Below are positions 43,131-53,433 of a stretch of DNA of 64,000 bases, piece by piece. Origin of the DNA: Macrosoma leucophasiata (Eukaryota > Arthropoda > Insecta > Lepidoptera > Hedylidae); the NCBI GenBank assembly GCA_036365455.1, contig JAWQUS010000007.1, forward strand, positions 14,772,001 to 14,836,000. Direction: 5' to 3'. The notes below the pieces were generated by a model. The model saw only the letters and a program-made list of their open reading frames with translations. It did not search any database and was not told where the DNA came from. Position 1 is the first letter of the stretch. Every line of letters starts with the position of its first letter. Position numbers and translations under genes: made by a program.

Positions 43131-43909
43131 ACACTAAAGTTAACTCTCGTAAGATCAAGACCAATTAATTGACATAAGATTTATAAAAATCGACCCTCGG
43201 GTTCGAGTTCTAGGGACCCACAATGGAGGAAACATATTTTAATGTGCCATTGTTTGGATAATTACTTTTAGTCTAGGACTGAAAAAACTGCACGCTACGT
43301 AGATACTCGGGATCTTAGCCTATTGTCTACAAGGAACTGCTTTCAACGATTCAAAGCTTTCATGTTTTATTGTTGACTCCTTAGAGGAGGAATCGAGTGG
43401 ATGCAAGTCTGACTATGGTGGCCCTCGTTGCGAAGAAATTAACCCCGGCATTAGGTGAACTTCATGCGTCGATACTGAAATATTTAGGACGGTCCAGTGA
43501 TTCGACGGTCCAGGACGTGGTCAATGTGTAAAGTATTTGTTGAAGACTTTTTTTTACGCTTCTTGATTCTTTCTAAATTATTGTTTGACTTACCAACCCC
43601 TTAAACCTTGATTTTTCTTGTCCACGTATAGCAAAACAGGATTTTTTTCCTCACAAAATTAAATAATTTTACACTTAGCTACGATCGTGCAGTTGCTTTA
43701 GTTCCTAGCTTTTTATAGAACTGATTTTTTTCTTGAGTTGGACTTATATCTTGATTTTTCGTTAATATTTATCCTAAAATATGTTCTGCGACTTGAAGGC
43801 TTAAAAGCAAAATGTGTCATATTAGCAGAGATGCTGATAGGCATTTTGCTGTTAATTTCGTACTGTTTGAGACATCCCTTTTCTAATAATTTTATACGGA
43901 TGTTGACTT

Positions 43910-44010
43910 TTTTAGGGTTCCGTAGTAAACAAGGAACCCTTATTGTTTCGCCATGTCCGTCTGTCTGTCTGTTTGTCTGTTTGTACGCGGTTTAGCGCAA
44001 AAACTATTGG
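43910..44010 (-). repeat. Inverse copy of ggttcc/cagaca repeat
   Basis: ttagggttccgtagtaaaca, (gtctgtct)n and tacgcggtttagcgcaaaaa are the reverse of 33440-33575. Confidence 0.65.
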
Positions 44011-44585
44011 TACTAAAGTCTGTTTTTTTTCTTTGCGGAAAAAAAATTGACATGAGCTGTGTTGCTTGTTTTTTGAAGAAAGAACAAAAGCTAGTAGACC
44101 AGTGCAAATATAATTCAGAGCAATTCGATTTGTTGATCACCCTAAATCTTTTATGTTAGTAAACACTGCAGATGTTATGCATGTTTTTAAATGTATTAAA
44201 ATTAAGAACACTAGTGATTTATGGAGCATATCTGTAAAAATTGTATACTCAGTAATAGACATTATCGCACCATATTTAGCGACTATGTTTAACAACAGTA
44301 TTGTGTTTCGTGACCTTACGAAAAATAGTACCTAAAGCTATTCCATTATTCAAATCCGATAGTACAAGTGACCTCACAAATTATGGACCAATTACTGTGC
44401 GTACCTACGACGTGCATACGTGTATACGTGCGTATACACGTAGTACGCCAGATTCTAACAATTAAAATGTACCGATCCTTATATTCTTCCAGATGTTTTT
44501 AACTTCATCCAATATAATCCGAATATCAAATACAAACAAACAAAAAAATATATTTTATTTTAAAGTAAAATGGAAAGAAAAATTT

Positions 44586-44661
44586 GACTTCAGGCGAGAC
44601 TCGAACTCGCGGCCTACTGGGATTCTAGTCCAGCCGCTCTTCCAATTGAGCTACTGAAGTC
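44586..44661 (-). tRNA. tRNA-like gene in element arm (isotype unclear)
   Basis: The minus strand folds as a cloverleaf: acceptor ACTTCAG/CTGAAGT, D arm GCTC/GAGC, T arm GCGAG/CTCGC with loop TTCGAGT, five-base variable loop, and a T-run just 3'. The anticodon stem GCTGG/CCAGT leaves a 9-base loop (ACTAGAATC) instead of 7, so the anticodon is ambiguous. Probably a Pol III-driven retroposon head rather than a decoding tRNA. Confidence 0.55.
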
Positions 44662-44881
44662 CTGCCCGATTTGTCAAATCATTCCTTCACATTTGTTGCA
44701 TTGCTTTATGGTAGCAGCAGCGCCATCTATTGCCAACTATGCTAGTTAGGCAACCGATATAATAGACTTTGCAGTTTATTGAATATCGTAAAGAAGTCGC
44801 TTTTACCCTTAATAATTGTTTTATATTTATATATACAAGCAATGCAACAAATGTGAAGGAAAGATTTGACAAATCGGGCAG

Positions 44882-44957
44882 GACTTCAGTAGCTCAATTG
44901 GAAGAGCGGCTGGACTAGATTCCCAGTAGGCCGCGAGTTCGAGTCTCGCCTGAAGTC
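44882..44957 (+). tRNA. tRNA-like gene, inverted partner
   Basis: Same cloverleaf as 44586-44661; loop ACTAGATTC. Internal A box tagctcaattgg and B box gagttcgagtc intact, followed by aaattttt, a Pol III stop. About 75 nt. Confidence 0.55.
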
Positions 44958-45436
44958 AAATTTTTCTTTCCATTTTACTTTAAAATAAAATATATTTCAC
45001 GAGCATGTGTTAATGCGAAATAATATAAAACAAACAAAAAAATATACATATTTAGAGTTTTCTTTAAAGATTTTTTTGTTTTAAGTGAAGTAAGTATGTT
45101 CATAAAGTGTAAAATATAACGAACATTATTAATAAATGAAAATTAGAATAAATATTAACAGTAAAGTTAACATCAAATTTTTCAATATCTTCTTTCCAAA
45201 AACTTAGTAAAAGATATTTTAAATCTCGCACCCTATATTGCTCATTACCAAGTAGTTTGACAGTTTTTGTATGTGCTACCACTTATTAGCTGGAGCTATT
45301 ACAATATTATTAACAGACCGAAATTTAAATACATCGTTTTTAATATTTATTTTATTATTTATAAGAGTTTTAGTTGGTAGATTTTTAATGTGATTGATTT
45401 TTATATATCCTTATAAAATTTATTTACCTTTAAATA

Positions 45437-45827
45437 TAACACGTTCGTTTTCTTTAGACTGTGGTTACAGTACAAATATGAACAGTATGGAAACTACGTA
45501 CAAAACGTTCAAAATGGCACACTAACACAAACATGCGCATCGACGCTCGATGTAGCGAGTGACTCAGTACTGCAGCACCGCGAGAACCGCTTAGAGGCCT
45601 CGTCGATGCGCATGTTTGTGTGAGTGTGACGTTTCAAGGTTTTGTACGTAGTTTCCACACTGTTCATATTTGCATTGTGCTGTGGTGCTACTCTTGGTAC
45701 CACCCCCTCCCGCCCCGCGTCGTGCGCCCCGCACGACTGCTCTATATCTATACACGTCCGTTGGATGACTAGGTACTTAGTTTAAGACTGTAGGTAATTA
45801 ACACGTTCGTTTTCTTTAGACTGTGGT
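45437..45827. mobile_element. MITE with long TIRs and flanking 29-bp direct repeats
   Basis: Inverted arms 45466-45547 and about 45598-45690 (ggaaactacgtacaaaac, cacaaacatgcgcatcgacg). Direct repeats taacacgttcgttttctt continuing agactgtggt lie at 45437-45465 and 45799-45827. The arm recurs at 53650-53745 next to a THAP-coding fragment. Confidence 0.78.
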
Positions 45828-45876
45828 AATACCTAATATTGGGTTGTTGGTCTGCGCTATTGATCATCTGCAATAG

Positions 45877-45936
45877 TATCGATACTATCGATAGTATTTA
45901 TCTATGATAGTCGCTGTGCTATCGATACCATCGATA
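45877..45936. promoter_or_regulatory. Cluster of TATCGATA palindromes
   Basis: Three exact TATCGATA sites (45877-45884, 45886-45893, 45920-45927) and one CATCGATA (45929-45936). TATCGATA is the DRE site bound by DREF and overlapped by BEAF-32 CGATA sites in Drosophila. Whether it is used here is unknown. Confidence 0.5.
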
Positions 45937-45974
45937 GTATAAATGTATATTATAGTAATAAGTGTGTCACTTCA

Positions 45975-46360
45975 CTTTTTTATAAAATATAATGGCATCG
46001 CTATTACGCATACTGCCAGTGTCAAGTAAAATGATATCTCGTATTTGTCATAAGCAGCGTAAAAGTCAGAGTCAGTGGGTCAATTTAAGTCAATTATCAG
46101 TCAGTCAGATTCACAGTCAGTAATTCGAGTAAAGCGATCGCTACTTTACCAGAACATTTATTATGAGGTTTTGGAGGCAATCTGAAAGTCCGTGTTTTAG
46201 CACTGTTATTCTATTTCACTATACACGGGCACTGTAATACACCTATATCATACAAAATGCCACCAACTTTATTTAATTTAACTCAAAAATACACCAAAAA
46301 AAGGAAATAAAATAAGAGCACCACACGCCTCTTTCAAGATTCCCGCCAAAACCTTCGTCA
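45975..46360 (+). repeat. Repeat family C, uninterrupted copy
   Basis: Runs from ataatggcatcgctattacg to ccacacgcctctttcaagat. Reference for the copies at 30425-32520 and 61826-62505, both split by insertions. Confidence 0.85.
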
Positions 46361-47150
46361 CTTCACTTCTTAGATTAAGTAAATAGGTACTTAGTCTAAG
46401 CTTCACTTGTTTCGGTCTACATGATTATAGGTCAATGGTTTACTTTTTTTTTATAATTGTTTTACGGCCACGGATACAAGTCCTTAACAGCCAATATTCA
46501 GTAATTTTTATCTTCATTTCTTATAATAATGAATATCCTTATGGAAGATAACGAAGATTGGATGCCTCCATGTGGAATATAATAAGGTGGCTCCAGTAAA
46601 GTGATGGGGACTTTACTAGGAGATTTTACGAAGTTTTGGCGGCAACATGAAAAATCACTTTTGACTTCATAATATCACTTTCCTACCCACGTGAACGTTA
46701 TCGAATGTTTATGATAAAAATCCCACCCTTTTTGCACATAAAAACGCGACTATACACAAATTTCGAAAATAAAATCACGCAGCGACACAGCTCTTTTCCG
46801 CGTTCCCCCCAAAACAGGTAGCAGGTTCCTGCCATATTGGCAGATTTGACTCCGAAATTTTTGTTGTGGCAAATTAAGCTAACGTTTTGTAAAAATGATA
46901 AGATTTGAAAAGAAAAATTTACTAACGTCATATATGTACATATTAAACAAAATAATACAAAGTAAATTCAAATTTTCAATATACAATATGAGTAAAAAAA
47001 TATTTTAACACACTGGCAGTGCCTGCTTTATGTTAAGATACGAGGAGTTCCCGCTTGTTCTTGAGCCGCTGAGTCTTTAGAAAGGAACGGTAATTAGCGA
47101 AGTGAATATTCCGACAGTGATCGGATAAATAATATATCTTGACTTACTAA
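46361..47150. other. Intergenic DNA
   Basis: Contains a diverged relative of a family C segment (ggtggctccagtaaagtg, tttggcggcaacatgaaaa). Otherwise no gene or structure seen. Confidence 0.4.
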
Positions 47151-47152
47151 AT

Positions 47153-49025
47153 TTGCATTTTGCTTCGTCTGCCTGCATTGAGGATGACACAAATATGAAT
47201 ATATTCAAACTTCTTTCCTCAGCTTCAACTCCCGACTCACCTATTTTCAGTTTCGCTCAATTCACTGATCGTGATGTTAAGAAGAACATTCTCGGCTTTG
47301 ATTGGGATGCTATTGGCTGTGATAAGGTTAGCCGTAAAATGATTCCGCAGATTATCGACACTCCAATACCTATTATTACATTTTTTCTCAATCACTCTAT
47401 CTCCACCTGTTCCTTCCCATCTTGCTGGAAAGATGCAAAACTTATTTGTTTACCTAAAACATCCAATGCTAAATCCTTTTCCGACGACCAATAAATATCT
47501 ATTCTTCCTTTCTTATCCAAAGTTCTTGAGCGGCTAAAATTTTTCATGTCCAATCACCTCCTTTACAATCCCTTCCAATCTGGTTTTCGGCAGGGTCATA
47601 GTACGTAGTAGTAGTACAGCCCTTTTCAAAATTACTGAAGACATAAGATTAGGCATGGAGAATCATCAGCTGACTGTGCTTGTCTTGCTAGATCAGCAAT
47701 GCTTTTAACAACGTAGATTATGACATATTACTTGCGATTCTCCGTTCTCTTAACATATCTCCGACAGTGGTTGATTGGTTTCGTAGTTACTTGTCTGGTC
47801 GCCGGCAGCGTATACAAGTAAACGACACTTTTTCTACTTGGCGCGACGTTACTGCCGGTGTACCGCAAGATAGCGTGTTGTCTCCCTTCCTTTTCTCTAC
47901 TTTCATCAACATAATTTCTCAACGTCTTTCTACCTTTTGTATGCTGACGAGCTGACGACCTACAAATTGACCACCATGCTAAAATTGCGGATTTGCCTGA
48001 AGCCATCCTAAATTGTGAACAATGATCTGGGTCGCATTTAAAAAAGGAGTCAATCCTTTGGTCTTGAAAATTAATCCCTTAAAGATCCAGGTAATCATCT
48101 CGAATGCATTCAAAACTTGACTGGACAAAAATACCACAAATAATTCTCGACGGTACAGTAATACCATTTTGTGATAGTGTTAAGGACCTTGGCGTGATTA
48201 TCGCTAGGGGTTTTACGTGGAGTAGGCAGATATTCGAAGTAAGCCAGAAAATATTCAGTGCTGTTGGCTCTCTTACAAGATTGCAAAACTTTTTGCCCAC
48301 TGCTACTAAGGTTGCGCTAGCTCGATCAATCCTTCTCCCTATATTAGACTATGCCGACATTTGTTATCTCGACCTAACACAGGAGGAACTCAACAAACTT
48401 GAGCGTCTACAAAAATTTTGTAGATTTTGTTTACGGTTCATATTTGGCTTGCGCAAATATGAAAATGTCTCTGAATTTCGAACTGACCTAAAGTGGCTTC
48501 CCATTCCCCTTCGCAGGAATACGCACATTATCTCTCTTCTTTAGGTACTGTCTACTATTCTTTCCCCAAACTCCTAATTATCTTAAGAGTCGTTTTAGTT
48601 ACTTATGCCTTTCCAATTCTCTCTCCCTCCGCTCTTCTGAAAATCTTCTTCTCCAAATTCCTCTTCACTCCTCTTTATATACGTAAAGCACAGACACTTC
48701 AATCATTCAAAAACAGCTGAATGAGTACTATCTCAGCGAAAATAATGTTTAATATCCCTTGCATTGTCGTGGTTATATATATTCTTTAAATTATTATTCT
48801 TGATAAAATTATGTATGTATTTATGTAATATAAATGTTTAAGTCTTTATTACTTTAGAGAATGTACACCCTACTGCTGCAATATGAACGATGATTCTCCT
48901 TCCACCTTAAGGTCGTCTGGAAGAGATTGCTTTCAGCAATAAGACCGCCTTATTGTATTGCTTTATTATTGTAATAACATCTGTATTTCTTACAAATCTG
49001 GTGTACAATAAAGAATATTCTATTC
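47153..49025 (+). pseudogene. Decayed non-LTR retrotransposon
   Basis: Pieces in several frames: HSISTCSFPSCWKDAKLICL (start of RT), NPFQSGFRQGH, WFRSYLSGRRQRIQVNDTFS, VTAGVPQDSVLSPFLFSTF (normally PQGS, here PQDS), FCDSVKDLGVIIARGFTW and LARSILLPILDYADICYLDL. The YADD active site is broken into YADE at about 47941. The tail ctggtgtacaataaagaata at 48999-49018 matches scraps at 34170-34226. Confidence 0.85.
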
Positions 49026-49689
49026 TGTATAATCATTTGTCCAGTTAAAATATTTACGAGTACCATGGCTACAGAAAAATTGGTTAGGTTAGGTTGTACG
49101 AGCAGATATGTAAAAACAGCGCGCGAACGGCACAAGTGAAACGAGCGCACCGCGGCAGCGGTCGGCAAAGCCCCAGAGCCGAAAATTTCGTTTAATAAAT
49201 ACTAGCTACCACAAATTTTTGTCATGTAAAAATTTGTTACTGGAATAATTAAAATAATTACTCGGCCATTAAAATATTTAATTCATCCGGTTACTGGCAG
49301 AGTAAACTATGGTACTCGACCAATTTTGGTTTCAAAAAAGTCATTTTTTAATAAAATGTTGATAAAATTTGTATTTATTAATTTTATAAAATCTTAGAGT
49401 ATATTTTATATTGTATTTGATTTTTCCAATTGCCGTGATACATATTTATGGCATTTTTCATGCAATTTTAGCAGGTTTTGGCAGTTTTTTGCAGATGGTC
49501 ACCTCACCTCACCCTGTCGGTCTTGTGATCTTGTCTTGTCATTAGGTGTGTAATAGCGGCTTTTCTGGGCAACGAAACGAAACTAGCTATTGAACTCTAA
49601 TAGCGGTTTCAAAAACTATCTATTCCAGTAGCTGGTTTTTAGGCAGTCAAGCTAGAGGCTAAATTAGAGTGGAGTGATATAACGTGCTA

Positions 49690-50665
49690 TTATGATAGAT
49701 AGTTTTGTAATGTTATTATTACATATTCTCTTCTAAAACGCGCTAACCGCTGCTGCAGTGATAGATCGTTTCAATAGGAACTATGGCTCTTCCTTTATGA
49801 CGCACAACACTGTTGTGGACATCTTCGGGGAAGGATTTGTACAGCAGTGGACATCTTTCGGCTGGAGTGATGATGATGGAGGTGATGATGATGATGGTCA
49901 TGATGATGAAGGTCATGATGATGAAGGTCATGATGATGAAGGTGATGATGGTGATATTGATGACGACGGTGATGAAGATATGATGAAGGTAATTATGGTG
50001 ATGACGATGAAGGTGATGATCACCTCCATCATCATCATCATCACGTTCATCATCACCACTTTCATTATCATCACCTTCATCATCATCACTTTGATCATCA
50101 TCACCTTCATCATTATCACCTTCATCATCATCACCTTCATCATCGTCATCATCATCACCTTCATTATCGTCTTCATCATCATGACCTTTGTCATCATCAT
50201 CACCTTCATCATTATCATCACCTTAATCATCATCACCTTCATCATTATCATCACCTTCATCATCATCACCTTCATCATCATCACCTTCATCATCATCGCC
50301 TCTAGCATCATCATATCGTAACACTACAAAAAAAAAAAGCGCACTGTATGTTTTACTACCTGAAGCTTATTCGCGTTCACAACGTTGCAAGTTCATTCAA
50401 AGTGGAGTAATGAAACCCGCTATTAAAAATAGATAGTTTTGTAACTTGATAAATTTGCAATGCGTCAAAAATGCGTTAACCGCTACCACCCGCTACTGCA
50501 CTGATAAATCGTTTCATTAACTGTCTACGTTGCGCGCAGACCATCGGCCATCGCCAGTCAGTTAATTCAAAACCCGCTATTAAAATAGCTAGTTTTGTAA
50601 TGCGTCAAAAACATGCTAACCGCTACTGCACTGATAGATAGTTTCAATAACTACTATGTTGCTCA
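49690..50665. repeat. Three direct repeats upstream of IntS2
   Basis: A unit of about 90 bases (gatagttttgtaatg, aaaatgcgttaaccgctac, tgcactgatagatcgtttca) occurs near 49695-49785, 50412-50530 and 50570-50650. The first copy is separated from the others by the RTE derivative and microsatellite. Confidence 0.8.
49785..50320 (+). mobile_element. RTE derivative with expanded GAT/ATC tail
   Basis: ttatgacgcacaacactgtt, catcttcggggaaggatttg and tacagcagtggacatctttc match RTE 5'-3' fusions elsewhere in the window. From 49868 the tail is 450 bases of gatgat(gaag) that flips strand near 50030 to tcatcatcacc. Long Met/Lys/Asp or Ile/Thr frames in it are artefacts. Confidence 0.8.
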
Positions 50666-50689
50666 ACGGCCCTCAACTAACCCTACGTT

Positions 50690-51015
50690 CCGCAACGGCC
50701 ATCGCACTACACTACTAGTCATTTGTCATTTGTGTCACTTGCTCACTTCACTCCATAGAGTACAAAATAAATAGTCACTAAGAACAGTGCTTTGCTTCAC
50801 TCACTCACTTGTTTATTTGGCTTGTTTGTTTGACTTGTTTGTTTCGTATTGTTTCGGGCTTTTGGATTCAGTCACTAGTTTAATAAAGTGATCTGTGATT
50901 CAGTCTGATGATATTTTAGCCCATAGAATATACCGGTGTTTATTTTTGTATTTACTTTTCTATAATTTCAAGAAACTATGTTCATCAACTTCGAAACCTA
51001 ACCTAAACTTTAAAA
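50690..51015 (+). promoter_or_regulatory. IntS2 upstream region / probable 5' UTR
   Basis: Holds two TCAGT(C) arthropod initiator-like sites (near 50868 and 50901), a run of CTCACTT/TTGTTTG repeats, and no TATA box at a convincing distance. The transcript probably starts here. No upstream coding exon is needed because the protein's first conserved helix follows the ATG directly. Confidence 0.4.
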
Positions 51016-51305
51016 ATGGATACAATATTCATGAAACCGGTGCAACCTCACGTCTTCAAAGCAATAAGGGATATGGACATTGCTACACTCATGAAGTGTT
51101 CCCCTGAAGAAATCAGACCTATAATACCATGTCTCGTGCGAATGGCTCTTATCACACCTTTGGATATCACGAAATATTGTGCAGATGCTAAGAAAGACAT
51201 ACTTACACTTTTATCTGGTATAGATTTAGTGAATTTTATTGTTTCACTCCTTTCCATTGAATTTCACATTTTGGAAGCCGATCTCAAAAAAGAACAGCAA
51301 ATGAG
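51016..51305 (+). CDS. IntS2: IntS2 exon 1
   Basis: Ninety-six codons plus AG of an Arg codon. It holds IIPCLVRMALITPLD, ILTLLSGIDLVNFIVSLLSI and EFHILEADLKKEQQMR, matching the human N-terminal repeats in order. Donor AG|GTATGT; the following intron is only 74 bases. Confidence 0.95.
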
Positions 51306-53364
51306 GTATGTCAATTGATATTCTAAATTTATTTTTATATTCTTAAATGAAATTCAATAAATGATTATAACATTTACAGGCAGAAAAGTGGATCCCAATG
51401 TACAGAATCATTTTTGATACAAAATATAGTAAATGGTATTGCAAGCGACTTTGAACAGTCTGATTCAGTCAGACGTCTTCGCCTTGTACTGTCGGAGTTA
51501 TTGCAGATGCAAGCCCAAGTAGCTGAATATAATCAAAACAAAAACTCAAACATAGATTACACCATTAAACCTTCGGAACTTTTTGATAATGATGTTTACT
51601 TAGAAGAAATAACAGATGTGATTTGTATAAGTCTTGCAGAGTTACCAAATTTACTTAACATTTGTGATATTGTGGAAGTTCTTCTCTATGTAAATAAAGG
51701 GCCATTCATCATATCTTGGGTTGTTGCAAATATGCCTGATACGTTGCAAGAAGGTAAAATATTTGCATCTTTTTGTCGGACACTATAGGTACATTGTTAT
51801 GACTAACCAATTAACTGCATATGACTTAGATAATTCTTTGATTTTTTTATGATATGAAAGTGGCATTCAAGCATACAGTTCACATTCAATCCCGAGGCCT
51901 ATGTTGTTATGGATCTATGCCAGAAATTGCAAGGCTATACATTACTACCAGACCTTAACATTTAGCAACAAGAACATTATTGTTATGCAATTGTGTTTGT
52001 GATCTAGAATACCACCGGTGCAGCTGTAAATATGTTAAAACATTCAGACAACTAGCCAAAAATAGCATATAACTAAATAAATAAATAAAATAATTCTTTG
52101 GTATGTTTTAAAGGAATTGAGTTCCTCCAACAAACTTGTATCATTAATGCAACAATATGTGTCAGTTTCTTTCATATTCTAACAAAAAATATAAAATGTT
52201 CCAGTGGCAGAATCACTTGTGTTGAATGCTGAAAGAGGGGAGGAAGGCGGAATCAGAGCAAAAACATTGACAATTTTATGTGATGCTTGTCCACCAATAG
52301 CTGCAGCTGTAAGAGCCAAAGCTGCAAACGCATCACGTTTACCATCTTTGGTTATTAACCTGACATTGACTTATCATTTAGATGATTTGGTATGTACTAA
52401 TTAACATAAAAAATCTATTCTGCAAATATAACAATAAAAAGGGTCTTATCTTCTATCACAGTATTCAGTTAAGTTAAAGTAATATTTTAAAGCGAAGCGT
52501 GCATGGCCCAGCGGCTGGTGTACATCATAAGCAATCTGCTCGGTTAAGCACTACGGGCGCGGTCGGGTAGTGTGATGGGTGACTGCTAGTGGAAAATTAA
52601 ATGCGCGTTTCCATGCTTCGGAGGGCACGTTAAGCCGTCGGTCCCGGTTGCTATTGATGGATAGCAGTCGTTAAACCTTGTCGGAGGCCTTATGGGCGGT
52701 TTGAAAACATCCAACAGTGGGTTGGTCACTAACCCACCCACCTCCACCAATCCGCATTGGAGCAGCGTGGTGGAGTAAGCTCCAGGCCTCCCCCCAAAAA
52801 GGGGAGAGACTCGTGCCCAGCAGTGGGACGTATAATGGGTTGCCATTATTATTATTATATAATATTTTTAAAATAATGAGTAGATTTATTTGTGTATTTA
52901 TATATATGTATGCCATTGATGTACACATTATCTGCATACTCACTACTTTAATTCCAATTTGTATTGGCTCTAAAGTTTTTGACTAAGAGCAACACACTTG
53001 TTTGTTCGGTAGTGGAGTTCTTCTCAGTAGTAGGTACCTGCAGTTGGAATTCTGCTAAGTGAATTATTAAATTTATGACAAAAAAAATTACTGTTTCTTG
53101 GAATTGAAAGATTTGATGATTTATTGGTCAAATTTCATTGGATATTATTAATGTAATAATAATAATAATCATTTATTGATAAAAACATTTTTACAATTGT
53201 TAATAGTGCATCCATAGATTCCCGAACTAGTCTACACTGTACTTCGGGAATCAGTGGCTTCACCGAGTTGTAACTTAGTTAAATCATTTTGTCATAAAAT
53301 ATAACATAAAGTAGGTATATTAAGTAATCTAAAATTTTACAAGGAAGGGTGAATTGTGTGCATG

Positions 53365-53433
<69 letters not shown>

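Larger units (their letters stand above)
44553..45027. mobile_element. Palindromic element with a tRNA-like gene in each arm
   Basis: Arms 44553-44706 and about 44836-45004 are inverse with only a few mismatches. The whole is flanked by 19-bp direct repeats (44534-44552 and 45028-45046: aaacaaacaaaaaaatata), although these are simple in sequence. The middle has cagcagcgccatctattgcc. A related single-arm element lies at 62077-62327. Confidence 0.82.

Noticed and set aside
43953..44010. Array-like gtctgtct repeats considered as a CRISPR-like array
   Set aside because: Simple tandem octamers without spacers, in a eukaryotic genome; part of a common retroposon end.
44586..44661. Calling this an amber-suppressor tRNA from the CTA in its anticodon loop
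   Set aside because: The position before CTA is not the invariant U33 and the loop is nine bases, so the decoding triplet cannot be assigned by eye.
45437..45827. The 29-bp direct repeats considered as LTRs of a small retrotransposon
   Set aside because: Too short, no TG...CA ends, primer-binding site or polypurine tract; more likely a duplicated flank of the MITE.
49758..50321. Long frames on both strands (187 and 128 codons)
   Set aside because: They are translations of the GAT/ATC microsatellite (runs of D/G, I/T and M/K); no gene.
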